Below are positions 1 to 12,572 of a stretch of 64,000 nucleotides of DNA, one piece after another; position 1 is the first letter of the stretch, and each line of letters begins with the position of its first letter. The stretch spans positions 1 to 64,000 of the forward strand of contig QANZ01014782.1 in the NCBI GenBank assembly GCA_003254925.1. The letters run 5' to 3'. The notes beneath the pieces are model-generated. The model was not told where the DNA came from. It worked only from the letters and a program-made list of their open reading frames with translations, and did not search any database. This DNA is from Chamaecrista fasciculata. Its lineage: Eukaryota > Streptophyta > Magnoliopsida > Fabales > Fabaceae. Both the position numbers and the translations under genes were made by a program.

Positions 1-1534
1 ACCAAACACAATGAATCTTTCATGTGTGACTGCATTTCCAACAACCTCATGCAATTTTTTAATGTATTTCACAAGCAACTGTGAGATGAAACTTCTATCA
101 CTATAATAATATCCCATTCTGTGCCATCCTGACACTAAAATCCCACTTTTTTCTGCATTTTGCCTCCAAAATGGTTCTAAGAAAGTTGGATCCCCACTGC
201 ATCAATCCAAACCAATTAAGGATCCATACATGTATATCATGGGATATAGGGTGTGGAAAAAATAATAAAATATTTATATTATAAGTTATCAAATATTGAT
301 CGAGTATCCAAATTATCTGGTTATTATCGGATATATATAGGGTAGTTGAAACAACATATATCTATTCTACCTAATACTTTGTATCTTTTATTTTTCATCA
401 TCTATATACCTTATCACATATTGACTATCCATTCCATATTGACTATCCAATGGATGTATATCAGATATTTTTTAGGTCAAAGTACAAATTTGGCCACTTA
501 TCTTTTAGTTAGGTTACAAATCAGGCCATTATCCTTTTTCTTTTGAAGATTTGACCCTATATCTTTACAAAAGATTCTATTGTTAGTCTCACCCTAAATT
601 CCGTTTATCTCCCTTCGTTAAGTGTGACATGGATAGCTAAGTTAGTGGAGAAACAAAACTAATGTGAGGACCAAAATTGTAAAAAAAAAAAAAAAGAAAG
701 ATATAGGATCAAAATTGCAACTTACCCCCAAAGATAAGGGACTAAAATTGCACTTTAATATTTAAATCGCCACATCAACATGTCACATTAGCGTTAAAAT
801 AGGAAGAGGGACGAAAATGGGGAGAGATTAACGGTGAAATTGTTTTTTCAAAAACGTGAAACCAAAAGTGTAAAAAAAAAAAAGGCTGATTTGCAACCTG
901 ACCAATTACAGAGGACCAAAATTGTACTTTGACCTATTGTTTATAAGCAAATTTAGAAGAGTACTCTAATATCAATTCAAATTGTCATCCCTGTCCACAA
1001 TTTATTAGTTATAGAAAGGCCTCAAATAATGGGATGAAGTTCTCTCAACAAGATTGTCTTCGAACCAATAAGACTACTTTATTTATAGGAACCGAAATAT
1101 CTACCACTCCAACGAATCAATTTCTCAATTTCAGCTAGTGATGTTTTATTATATAATTAATAACATAATTAAGTATGTGTAAAAAGAAACACAAACCTTC
1201 CGGCATCTGCAGGGCAACTAGAATTAAAGAGAGAGCAATTAGGGCCATAATAGCATGAATTGCACTCACAAACAGGTTGATTGCCATTGAGAACCAAACC
1301 ATCTAAATAGGCACTTCCATGTCCTGAACACTCTATGGTTGCCACTTTCTCTGCTTCTTTTGCAGCCAATCTGCTCCATATGGGCAACCATAATTTTTGT
1401 GATGGTGATGAACTTGATGCACTACCATAGAGGTTTGAGGAAGATGATGATGCCAATGTTATAATAATAATTGCTATCATCATGATGCCACAATATGTAA
1501 TGGATATTGGAGAAATTATTGGCTTCTTTGCCAT
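1..1534 (-). CDS. TAR/alliinase-like aminotransferase, copy 1 (partial, 5' exons only)
   Basis: This is the 5' part of a PLP-dependent aminotransferase of the alliinase / tryptophan aminotransferase-related (TAR3/TAR4) type. Exon 1 (1534 down to 1197) encodes a start Met, a hydrophobic N-terminal segment (signal-peptide or anchor like, residues ~15-30) and an EGF-like alliinase domain rich in Cys (motifs IECSGHGSAYLDG, CECNSCYYGPNC). Exon 2 (196 down to 1) begins after a TGCAG acceptor, reads SGDPTFLEPFWRQNAEKSG and WHRMGYYYSD, and runs off the window; later exons lie to the left, outside. Exon 1 is 338 nt and ends AG|GTTTGT, in phase with exon 2. No break is visible in what is present. Family knowledge: TAR proteins use PLP, and the best-known member, TAA1, converts tryptophan to indole-3-pyruvate; EGF-domain members are less well characterised. 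The promoter just upstream is interrupted by a GACACG-rich repeat. Confidence 0.8.
475..934. mobile_element. Long-TIR non-autonomous MULE-like element in intron 1 of TAR copy 1
   Basis: The ends are inverted repeats: GGTCAAAGTACAAATTTGG at the left and its complement CCAAAATTGTACTTTGACC at the right. The flanks TATTTTTTA and TATTGTTTA form a 9-bp target duplication with one mismatch, as expected for Mutator-like elements. It has no coding capacity. The same insertion sits at the same place in copies 2 (20727-21184) and 3 (24312-24766), so it predates the duplications. Confidence 0.75.
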
Positions 1535-1605
1535 ATTGTTCTTAAATTTTAAGAATAATGCTTGAGGGTTTTTGATTAAAGGATGTGGTTCATGCCATTG
1601 TATAT

Positions 1606-2490
1606 GGATGCGTGTATAACATGCGTACGACACGTGTCCGACACAATGGCATACACGCAATCAAACAGACGGCGAGACACGTGTCGTACGCATGTCATAC
1701 ACACATCCATGTCCGACATGTGTCGGACACGTGGACACATCCTTATAAATATACAATGGCATACATGTCTGTTTGATTGCGTGTCCACGTGTCCAATACA
1801 TGTCGGATATGGATGCGTGTATGACATGCGTATGACACGTGTCCGACACGTGTCTTGCCGTGTCCGTCATATTTCTGTTTCGATCTCCACTCTGACACGG
1901 CACGGACACAGGTAGAAACGGCTTGTTCAAAAGAGTGAAATGGGAGATCTGAAATGGGAGTTGATTTGTGACCGTTGGATTACACAAACACCAGATGGTC
2001 CACCCTTTTCTATAATGTGTTACTCTATTGTGCACCTTTATATATTTTTTTGAATAAAGAAAATGCTTATTTTTTTTATTCACCAAAAAGGCTGCTTCGT
2101 CGGCAGCTCTACCACACCAAACAAAAGAACAAGATTGGAATCCATTACATTTCAATAAAATTTTTTCAATAATAACTGATATATATTCCTGTCCTTCATA
2201 CTTTTTTTTTATACTGTATTTATATTTATTGTGAGAAATATGCAGCTCTATACATCTATATTATCTATATTATGTGCTATATATTTAGTAGTTTAATTTA
2301 CTGACGTTAACTTTTTTTATTTATATTTAATTATTTATAATTGTGTAGGAAAATATGTGTGTACATTGTAATTTTTTCAGCATTTATAATTAAATTATAA
2401 TATATTATATATATATATATATCGTGTCGTGTCCTATAATTTTAAGAATTGACGTGTTGACGTGTTCGTATCCGTGTCGTATATATATTA
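1606..2490. repeat. GACACG-rich repeat cluster (MITE family remnants)
   Basis: Dense forward and inverted copies of ACACGTGTC / GACACG / CATGTCATAC-type words fill 1606-1915. Positions 2422-2482 are an inverted match to the left part of the MITE at 43592-43903 (CGTGTCGTGTCC, then a GACGTGTTGACGTG-like word). The segment carries no gene. An inverted copy of the TAR proximal promoter (TATAAATATACAATGGCAT, about 1745-1763) is embedded in it. Confidence 0.6.
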
Positions 2491-3182
2491 AGAAATATTT
2501 ATATATTGTTATATTATTATATTATATATATATCCCACATATATATATATACACGCCTGGAGTGTGGTATATATATTATAATTATAAAATATATATTTGT
2601 GAGAGAGAGGGGGTATGAGTAAAAAAAAGAAAAAATAATAATAATAAGAAATGATGAATGGAGAGAGAAAGTTGTAAGTATAATGAATGAGGGTATTGAA
2701 AATTACTATTTCGTTAAGTAGTTTTTTTTTTAGATTTGTATTAGAGTATAGGTAATTATAGGTATTTGAGTAGGGGTATGTTAGTAATTGGGTGTGAAAA
2801 ATGTAATGAAATGATGTTGTAATGAAATAATATTTTTGTAATGAGTTTGTAATTGATAAACAAACAGCTGTGTTGCACTGTAGCTCAAGTTATGTATTGA
2901 AGATTGAGATAATGAATTTATAATGACTTTATAATTATATGCCAAACACACCCTGAATCTATAAGTAGAAAGTAAAAATATATATATGACTGTCGGTTAG
3001 ATTTTTTAAAAGTGTAGAATGTAGATAGGTATTATTATCTCTAGACTCTAGTGAACATCTCAATAGGTCGACTCTCCATCAATTTTTTGTTTTTTCATTT
3101 TCTCCTATATCATTGGAGACTAATCCATCACTTTCAAGACAAAAAAAAAAAATTCACTCATCCAAAGGTACACTATATACTT

Positions 3183-4997
3183 GGCAAAACACCCTTTCGT
3201 GCCCCTAACGTTTGCAGTGATTTTCAATTATGCCCCTAACGTTTCATTTTGTTCAGGCGTGCCCTCAATGTGAAACTACCGTGTCAATTATGCCCCCAAT
3301 TTTGACTCAATGCCCATGTGGCAATTTTTTTTAATTATGTGTCATTTTTATTGTCTGACTTGAATACGTGGCATGATGACTGGACATTCCTATTTTTTTT
3401 TTCCACCGTGGCATGATGACTGGATTTACATTTTTGAACATAAAAATTGAGTAAACTAGCAAATTAGTCCCTGGATTTACATTTTTCATCATCTTCATTC
3501 ATTTTAGTCTCAAATCCTCAAAATAAAATTGTAAAGTNTCATCTTCTCTTCTAATACTAAATTTTTTTGTTTCTAATCTTCATATTTTCAAATTAAAATT
3601 TTTGTTTCTAATTTTCATCTTCATCATTATCATCTTCATCTTCATCTTCCCATTTCCAGAATCTTCCAACATCATCATCATCTTCATTGCATTTTCAAAC
3701 TAGACATCTTCATTGATGTAGATCCTGGACTCAAGGGTGACACAGCCCAAGGTGATGCCATTCTCTTCCTACTGCATATTCTTGCGCTTCAAATTTTCAT
3801 TGTAAATGTCGCAAATGCAAACTGTAGTAATAGGCTAGGGAAGTGGATCTCGGGAGTTTTATCGAGTGAAGTTACAAAAAGATTCAAAGAGAATGAAATA
3901 AGGATAGATTCTTGACCAGATCTGCAACCTTCATTTAAACTAGACATCTGCAACCTTCTGCTGGTCTTCTTCTTCCTCCATTTCGCTCTCCATCATCTCC
4001 GACGGCCTCCAAACCCAGAAATCAAACCCAGAAGATGAGGTGGGTTTGATTTTGATTTTGATTTCGATTTCGATTTTAGGGTTGTTTTGCCAGAAGATGA
4101 AGATGAAGATGAAGTGCGTTTTCTCGTTTGAAAATGCAATGAAGATGATGATGATGTTGGAAGATTCTGGAAATGGGAAGATGAAGATGATGATGATAAT
4201 GATGAAGATGAAGATGAAGATTAGAAACAAAAAAAATTTAGTATGAGAAGAGAAGATAAAGATGAAGATTAAAAGAAAAATAAGTTTTAGAGTTTAGGGA
4301 TTTGGGGTTTGAAGTTTGGGGTTTGGAGTTTTGTGGTTTTGGGTTTTGGGGTTTAGAGTTTTTAATATTTTTAAGGACTAAATTAGAATGTTTGGAAGAT
4401 TTTTGGGACACTTTACAATTTTATTTTGAGTATTTGAGACTAAAATGAATGAAGATGATGAAAAGAGGGGGAATTGAGAATAATGGGATAAGAATGGGTG
4501 AGGGACCTAATTGCTCAAATTAGATTTTTTAGGGTTTAGAATTTTAGAGTTTAGGGTTTATAGTTTTAAGGTTTAGAGTTTAGGTTTTAGGGTTTTAATA
4601 CTTTTAAGGACTAAATTGAAATATTTGGAAGAGTTTTGGGACACTTTACAATTTTATTTTGAGGATTTGGGACTAAAATGAATGAAGATGATGGAAAATG
4701 TAAATTTAGGGACTGATTTGTTAATTTACTCAATTTTTATGTTCAAAAATGTAAATCCAGTCATCATGCCACGGTGGAAAAAAAAAATAGAAATGTCCAG
4801 TCATCATGCCACGTATTCAAGTCAGACAAAAAAAATGACACATAAGTAAAAAAAATTGCCACATGGGCATTGAGTCAAAATTGGGGGCATAATTGAAACG
4901 TTAGTTTCACATTGAGGGCACGCCTGAACAAAATGAAACGTTAGGGGCATAATTGAAAATCAATGCAAACGTTAGGGACACGAAAGGGTGTTTTGCC
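3183..4997. mobile_element. Foldback MULE, 1815 bp, with perfect 9-bp TSD
   Basis: The termini are GGCAAAACACCCTTTCGTG and its exact complement. The target duplication TATATACTT is perfect at 3174-3182 and 4998-5006. The inverted arms are about 300 bp or more (GCCCCTAACG, GTGGCATGATGACTGGA and others repeated in inverse), and much of the interior also folds (GATGATGATG tract at 4140-4230 against CATCATCATC at 3610-3690). There is no transposase. A central stretch at 3711-3780 encodes IDVDPGLKGDTAQG, which resembles the translation elongation factor P C-terminal domain and may be a captured host fragment. Degenerate TTTAGGG-like repeats lie at 4300-4600. One ambiguous base lies at 3538. Confidence 0.85.
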
Positions 4998-5006
4998 TAT
5001 ATACTT

Positions 5007-8000
5007 TAACCAAAAAAAGTGGAAATGAAGACAATAAGTGATGCTATGCGTTTCCCTTAGCTCATTTTCCTTCTATTTCTTTTTTTTGACAGAATTTTCG
5101 TTCTTTTGGGTTTGATTTTCTTTGCCATTTTGTTTGATTGTTGGGCTGTTTGTGTGTGTGTTTGTTCATGGTTTCAACAATGCGTTTTTACCCAAAGGCA
5201 TGAAAAATACATCTAGAAAAGGGTGAGTAGGTGTTTTAAAAAATGAGTTACATATAATCTCTTTGTCCAACAAGAGATTTTTATATTTAACAACTCACAA
5301 GTAATAGATTATAATAGATTTTTCCCGCTTACCAAAACGAATTTAAGAAATGGTTTTCACTTATTCACCCATAACAATTTTAAAAAGAAAAATGTGGTTA
5401 AATAGTATGAGACTAAAGAAGGTGAGTCCAACATAGACTAAGCTCAAGAATTTGATCACACAAAATTCGTTAGAAACTAAATTCAAGAACATCTCTAACA
5501 AATTACTAAAGTAATAGAAGAGAGTATTGTAAGAATGTTTTGCTTTGAAATGTGAGGAAATGTGATATTGAAGTACTCTTTATATAGCGTTCACGAAGAT
5601 CAGTTCGTTTAAATGAGCTATCAAATTATAATCTGATTTTATTCCAAAATCTGAAATAATCCTATTTGTTTCAGATTATATTATAATCTGATTATAATTT
5701 ACAAAAATTTCATATCTTAAAATACTCAATTACTATTATACCCCTATTAACATACTTATAATTACTTATATTTCAATATATATTCAAATATACCCAAAGG
5801 GCATTCAGTCATTTTATATCACCCCTTATTTATTACACCTAGAACAATCTTTCTCCATCACATCACTTTTCACCAATTCTCTTTAATTTTTTTTTCTAAA
5901 TTATTATAATTAACTTTTTACTTTTAATTATTTTTAATATTTAATAAAATAATAATAATAATAATAATTTATTTTTTAGTTAAATATTAATTAATATTAT
6001 ATTTTTATTATTAAAAATAATTTCTATCCCTCTTATTTAAAAAAATTAACTATATAATGTAATTTATTCTATTACATTAATACTATAAGATCCTTGGTTA
6101 CGTGTCCATTAATGGTGACAACCTTTGTTCCTGAGCTGCACAAGAATTTGTAGAATAAAAGTTAAGAGGAACATAAAAATTTCATGAGCAAATATAATTA
6201 AATAGAAACAAAAACCACAGTCCATATATAGAAGAAGTAAAGAGCCAATAATATTCATTTGTTGGCGAAGGATATTTCCGGTGCTCCGTCAAAAGAGAAG
6301 CCTAAATGAAACATCAATTATATCTTAATTGACTATATTATATTATATATAGTATATTTATTTTTGCCGAAATATATTTAGAAACATCTACAAAGCTAAA
6401 CTTTCAATTAATCAAGTCAATAAGCAAAATGTCATACCAATTATCTCAACTAATATAATAATATCATGGTCTTTTGTCGTGTCATCATACCAAGTACACA
6501 AATTTCATTATTATCACATGTAATTGGCTCATTAAGCTATCATTTTTTTTTTCATATAATTGATATAGAATTTGATGAGATAGAGTGAATGATATGTCCA
6601 AATTCCAATGAATAAAGTTTATTATGTTATTTAATGTAATAATAACAATTTGTGAGTTTAAAATTTTTATTTAGGCAAAAGTACTATTGGTATCCTCAAA
6701 GTATGCGTTCATTTTCAGTTATATTCTCAAATTTTTTTTTGGACAATTTTACCCCCAAAGTATGGGGTCAGTTTTAGTTATACCTCTAAAGTTTATTTTT
6801 TTAGTCAATTATACACTCAATGTTTCACATTTGAGTCATTTGTACGTACCCCTAAAAAATTGTCCAATTTGGTGGTATAATTGACATAAGAAATCCACCA
6901 TGTCATAACCATGTTCATTTTTTTAACCATGTAATTAAAAATATGGCAACTATTTTTTGTTAATTATACAAATTAAATAGATTCTTTTATAAAAATCAAA
7001 TACTCCGTGATTGATTATGACATGGTTAAAAAAATGCAAAAGTGAGATAAATTATAAAATAAAAAAAAATCCTTCAATTTTTTGTTATGTATTAAAATTT
7101 CAAAATAAATAATAATTAATGCTCCTCAATTTGTGAGAAAATTACATATTAGTATTTTAAATAATATTAATATATTATAAATGAAATTTAAATTACTATT
7201 ATTATTTAATATCTATATATGAAAAATACTAAAATGAAATCAATCATTGATTTTACGGTACAATTGCTAATTTGCTCTATTGATAATGATTTGATATTAT
7301 ATTTTCTTTAAGGCACTTCTAGGTGCTTCCTTGCTAGATCTTTCTTTGCATATCTGACTCAGATAGAAAAGTGCTTGATCAAGTACACATTTCTATGAAG
7401 CAATGGATTCGTCCATACCATCGGTAGAGTTTGTAAGACAACGACTGATCCAGAAAGGAATGAATGGAAAAAGCAGCATGTCGTATCAATGAAGAAGTCT
7501 AAGAATATTTCATTGTTATTGGATCAGGCCCAAATCTTTGTTTGGATTCTTGGTGCAGAACAAAAAAATTCACAGTTGGGTTGAATTAATAAATAGATAG
7601 AGTTTGGCGGCTCCAATTATAGGGAAACAAAAAGCAACGAGCTTTCGTTTTGGTAACTTATGGAATTAAAGACAAAATTAGTTTAGACAAAGTACCAAGA
7701 GTTTCTAAGCCTCATATGAGATTATTTTGCTGTCCATGGTTTATTCTGTCATCTGCCCATCATCATTATAGACTTAGGCTTCTTGTTCATGTGAAAATGC
7801 ATAATATTTCCTCATATTCATGATTTGCTTCTGGACCATTTTGGATCCAGTGAAAACTTAATGACATGGTTAGTTTGACATATGATATGGCCACTGGTCG
7901 AGTTGCCTATTTTATTTTGTTCACGTGGTTATTGTTGGTCCTTTTATGTAAAGCCAGAACTTTGATAGTTGAATAAATTAGTTCCTTCATTTATGCTTCA

Positions 8001-9434
8001 CTCTTTTCCTTAGTTTCATTCACCCATTTTGTTAAACCTAAAATGGTTAAATCAAAAATTTATTTGAATCAGAAACTCAAAAAAGGGTTTCATACGACTT
8101 TTTGTGAGATAAGACATGTTTTATTTGTTAAACCTAAAAGGATTAAATCAAAAATTTATTTTGATGATAACAAAATTAATACATGCGGTATTGGTTATAT
8201 AATTTGACTTGCCCTTATATGATTAATTCATCTTGTCAAATAATTAAAATTTTGTCGGTCACAAATTAAATTTCATTAAAGCATGACTTGGCAATTATTT
8301 GAAATTTAGAACATATATTTCAGTCATATGCTAAACTTATTTTTCCAATGTGATCAATTCTCTCTTCTAAGATAAAGTTGACTTAAAATCTTTTTCTCTA
8401 CACTTTATCTTGATCAATTCTATTTATGGAATTAATTTGAAAAAAAAAACATAAATGGAATATTTCAATTTCTAATTAAGCATGTGATTTACTTCATGAT
8501 AATTAATGATTTTAGTATCTGGCGGTGAACGAACCGTCACCGTGCAAAACTTGATAAAGATTAGAGAGACGAATTAATGGTGAATGGCGACGGAATTAGA
8601 TACTCTTCTTTCCATTAACTATAACCACTTACTTAGGAAACAACCAATAATTATATATACGTAGGCAATAATAACAAAGGGAGAAAAAATATACATGAAA
8701 TTAGCACATAACTGGAAACATTATTCCAATCACTAATATAGTACCTAAATATTTCCTTACTTGTTCTGCTTTTCCCTACTCTTGCAGCATCATATAACAC
8801 TCTTGAGCTATCTCTTTCTCTATCTCCTGTATCCAAACGATTGCATCAAAGTACTAAGAATTATGGATAATAAAAAGTTGTTGTAGTATAACTATACTGA
8901 AACCCAAAAAACATAATTTCACCTTATTTTGAAGTTTGTATTGCTGGTCTATCTCTATAAACGCTGAAACCTTCATAATTCGAAACCTTCATCACATTAG
9001 CTGGTCTATCTATACAAACCCTGAAACCTGTATATTATATATGGTCCAGTATCAACCTTCATCACAATTAAAAAGAATAACAAAATCAATCTTCAAAAAC
9101 CACCAAAAGATTAAACAGCAAATCAAGATTCATAGCAAACCAAATTAAATGAGATCAAAATGCACCATTTAAACAAAAATTGCAGAGAAGAAGGAAAAGC
9201 CACGATAGAAGTACATGTATTGTGTTTATGAGTGATAGTAAATATCTTGACACCTAGACATTTTTATGACATGGTGATTAGCAATTTCAATAAGCGTCAT
9301 TTGTAAATTCATCACATTTATTACAAAATATATTTAGTTCTGCATTATCCATCTCTAATAGTATCAGCAATTAAAAATTTTATGGTATGATTTAATACGT
9401 TTTAAATATCCATCTATATATTGCATATTATATG
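5007..9434. other. Intergenic region without recognisable genes
   Basis: This 4.4 kb is AT-rich with no convincing coding exon. Positions 6674-6905 resemble one arm of the GGCAAAA...CCCCTAAAG long-TIR family, a lone remnant. Positions 8030-8160 contain a local direct repeat (GTTAAACCTAAAA.GG.TTAAATCAAAAATTTATT). The 7318-8010 stretch is less AT-rich and unidentified; I found no open frame there with a recognisable motif. Confidence 0.5.
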
Positions 9435-9439
9435 AAACG

Positions 9440-9723
9440 TGTTATGAAATATAAGAAATATGAATACTCAAAGAATAGAGAAAAGTAAGAGGGGAGAGTG
9501 GTTCTTATCATTCAACTCATTTCATCCACTTTACATCAACACCTAAAGCCTCTATTTATAGGCTAAAGGATCTATAAGGGAGATGCACCAACTTAATGTA
9601 CATAATGAAGGGATAAGGTTATATTCATGTACATAGAGAAAGTAAAAAGAAAACTCAAACTTCTATGCATAGAGAATACCAAAAGACAAATGTGGATATT
9701 CACAAACATAATTATTTATAACA
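9440..9723 (-). mobile_element. Copia-type LTR (3' LTR of a minus-strand element)
   Basis: A 284-bp TG...CA sequence begins TGTTATGAAATATAAG and ends ATTATTTATAACA (plus strand). It is followed on the right by ACTCCCCCTTG, the complement of a polypurine tract, so the element reads on the minus strand. The left flank AAACG (9435-9439) equals the right flank of the second copy of this LTR at 13706-13979. Confidence 0.75.
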
Positions 9724-10026
9724 CTCCCCCTTGAATATCCACAATTTATTAATACGCATTACATGCTGCCTCATTAAAAACCTTGCCAGGAAAACCCAGT
9801 GGGACAAAACCATGGCGAAGGAAAAAAGAGTACAGCGCGTATCTCTCCCTCATCATAACATCACTAAGGATCTTTTAATTTTCGCATTCAAATCTGATGA
9901 ACCAATTTCTCAAATGTTGCAATTGGCAATGCCTCCATAAATAAATTTGCTAAATTATCACTTGAGCGAACTTGTTGAACTTCTATGTCGCCTTGCTTTT
10001 GATATCACAAGTAAATCTGCTAAATT
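9724..10026 (-). mobile_element. Copia polypurine tract and end of pol (RNase H C-terminus), fossil
   Basis: On the minus strand this reads as the degraded C-terminal end of a copia RNase H region (a NLADL word, then the polypurine tract next to the 3' LTR). The rest of the element disappears into the sequence gap to the right. It is broken. Confidence 0.55.
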
Positions 10027-10733
10027 NNNNNNNNNNNNNNNNNNNNNNNNNNNNNNNNNNNNNNNNNNNNNNNNNNNNNNNNNNNNNNNNNNNNNNNNNN
10101 NNNNNNNNNNNNNNNNNNNNNNNNNNNNNNNNNNNNNNNNNNNNNNNNNNNNNNNNNNNNNNNNNNNNNNNNNNNNNNNNNNNNNNNNNNNNNNNNNNNN
10201 NNNNNNNNNNNNNNNNNNNNNNNNNNNNNNNNNNNNNNNNNNNNNNNNNNNNNNNNNNNNNNNNNNNNNNNNNNNNNNNNNNNNNNNNNNNNNNNNNNNN
10301 NNNNNNNNNNNNNNNNNNNNNNNNNNNNNNNNNNNNNNNNNNNNNNNNNNNNNNNNNNNNNNNNNNNNNNNNNNNNNNNNNNNNNNNNNNNNNNNNNNNN
10401 NNNNNNNNNNNNNNNNNNNNNNNNNNNNNNNNNNNNNNNNNNNNNNNNNNNNNNNNNNNNNNNNNNNNNNNNNNNNNNNNNNNNNNNNNNNNNNNNNNNN
10501 NNNNNNNNNNNNNNNNNNNNNNNNNNNNNNNNNNNNNNNNNNNNNNNNNNNNNNNNNNNNNNNNNNNNNNNNNNNNNNNNNNNNNNNNNNNNNNNNNNNN
10601 NNNNNNNNNNNNNNNNNNNNNNNNNNNNNNNNNNNNNNNNNNNNNNNNNNNNNNNNNNNNNNNNNNNNNNNNNNNNNNNNNNNNNNNNNNNNNNNNNNNN
10701 NNNNNNNNNNNNNNNNNNNNNNNTTTTTTTGCA
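10027..10733. other. Sequence gap (run of N)
   Basis: This stretch is 707 undetermined bases. Any open frame across it is meaningless. It begins inside a copia element. Confidence 1.
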
Positions 10734-12300
10734 TTATATAAAGGCAATCATTGATGAGTAAAAACAATAAAATAGAGGAATGAAATGTATTTTTTCTATT
10801 TATTATGTAAATAATTATATGAATTGATAAATAACTAAACATATAACTCCAAATAAATAATAACTAATAGAGAGCATAAAAACGGACTTCTACATTTAGT
10901 TATTTATAGAAAGTGAAGTTCTCGTATATAAGAGAAACTGAAGTTCTCGTATATATATTTTATTAGACACACATACTCTAATGAGAAAGCATTGTGTGCA
11001 GATTATAGCTCAAATGTAAGAGAAGAAATAAACATATCTGAATCTTGAATCAAAGACGCATACCTGAAATAGATGATGAGTTGCAAAATGCAGAAGAAAT
11101 AAAACGAATAGAAAGACATAATAAATTTATAGGAAACACGAACAACATAAATAAGATTAGAATACATAAAAGAGATAAAACAAAAGAGAAACTGAAACAA
11201 AAAAAGAAAAAGAAACTGAAATTGAGAAGCAATAAAAAATTAATATAGAGATGGAGAAATTGGTGGAAGAAAAAATCTTATCAGCTTCTCACCACAAGAA
11301 GAAATGAAGATGGAGATGGAGATGGAGAAGACACGAAAAAAATAAGGAAAAAGAATTGTCGTTGGTAATATCAAATAATAATTAAAAAATATACCGAATA
11401 CTATTAAAGTGAGAGAGACTTACTTTAAATTTGAACTTCTGTATGATGCCAAGATGAAGAAGAGCTATTGAGGATGAATAATCTACATATATTAACAAAT
11501 GAGAAAGTTAGAGGAAATAATTCGTAAAACTGTAATATAGGTAGAGCATATTAACGGATGAAAAAAAATGAGAGAAAATCATTCATAAACTCACATGAAG
11601 ACAAAAGATATTAAAAGATGAGAAAATTAGAGAAAGAAATTCGTTAAACTCATATGAAGACAGAGAATAACATATGAGAAAATAAAAGTATCGGTGAATG
11701 AAGATGATTGCAAAATGATAATGAGTATATATAGAAAAAGATCCGTAATTCAATGAGATTTATGTTAGTGTGAAATTTTGAAATTTCAAATTGATATGGG
11801 AGAGTCAATAACGTATTATAGGAGATATTAAAATGAGGGAATCAAGTATTGTTATCACAATTGCTAATTAATAGGCTCATTACTTATTTTTTAATTAAGT
11901 TTTTGTTTTTTAATTGAATTGATTAAGTTAATAATTTGTTTTAATTCCAATAAATCGGTTTTATTCTTCAGGTATTTATAAAGAAAATCTTCATAATTCA
12001 TATCATATAATAAATACGTATCTTTATAATTATATAATATACATTGCTTGGCTTGTTAGCTCCGAAATTATAGGGATTATGTGAAATTATTTTGATTAAA
12101 TATTTTTTATTTTGTAGTGGTTGTTATAAATAGTTTCGAAAAGTTAGGAACATATATAAATATCATATTTTGTATTTTTTAAACTGCATAAATTACCAAA
12201 TTAATTTACTTTTGATTTTTTAAACTGTTTTTGCTGACATGGCAGCTCATGGGAACCCCAGAACTCAGCTTTATAGTTATATATAGAAGATGACTTTTTC
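10734..12300. other. AT-rich intergenic sequence upstream of LEA14
   Basis: I saw no gene or clear repeat here. Purine-rich simple stretches (GAGATGGAGATGGAGATGG-like, 11290-11330) and a few short direct repeats such as AGAAACTGAAGTTCTCGTATATA are present. Confidence 0.4.
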
Positions 12301-12342
12301 TTAATTTACCTGGAGGAGGAGAAAAGGAGGATGAGGACAGAA

Positions 12343-12466
12343 ACACGTGTCAGTGCTGGAATCTCATCACTGAAAGCGAGATGACAGACACGTAGCCATC
12401 ACGTGTCGAGTCAGCGTGAGACGACGACGCATACGTGTCTTCCAAGATTTTTCGCTATATAAATAG
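12343..12466 (+). promoter_or_regulatory. LEA14 promoter: two ACGTG (ABRE-like) elements and a TATA box
   Basis: ACACGTGTC at 12343-12351 and CACGTGTC at 12400-12407 are G-box/ABRE cores, with a further TACGTGTC at 12433. CTATATAAATAG at 12455-12466 is a good TATA box about 107 bp before the ATG. ABREs are the known binding sites of ABF/AREB bZIP factors in abscisic-acid and drought response, which fits a LEA gene. Confidence 0.6.
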
Positions 12467-12572
12467 CCCAAAGAAGAAAGTTAGGTCGTAAATAAGAAAC
12501 ATATTGTAATTGTAATTTGTAAAATCAGTAAGAGTAATCTTATCATCATCATCATCAGTAATCTGTAAGAAA

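Noticed and set aside
1600-1920. CRISPR-like repeat array
   Set aside because: The repeats are short, inverted as well as direct, irregularly spaced, and the genome is clearly plant nuclear.
3940-4246. Frames rich in Ile/Phe or Met/Lys on both strands
   Set aside because: They arise from GAT/GAA simple repeats in the foldback element; only the EF-P-like word is worth noting.
9947-10842. Long open frames on both strands across 10027-10733
   Set aside because: They consist of undetermined bases; no real sequence supports them.
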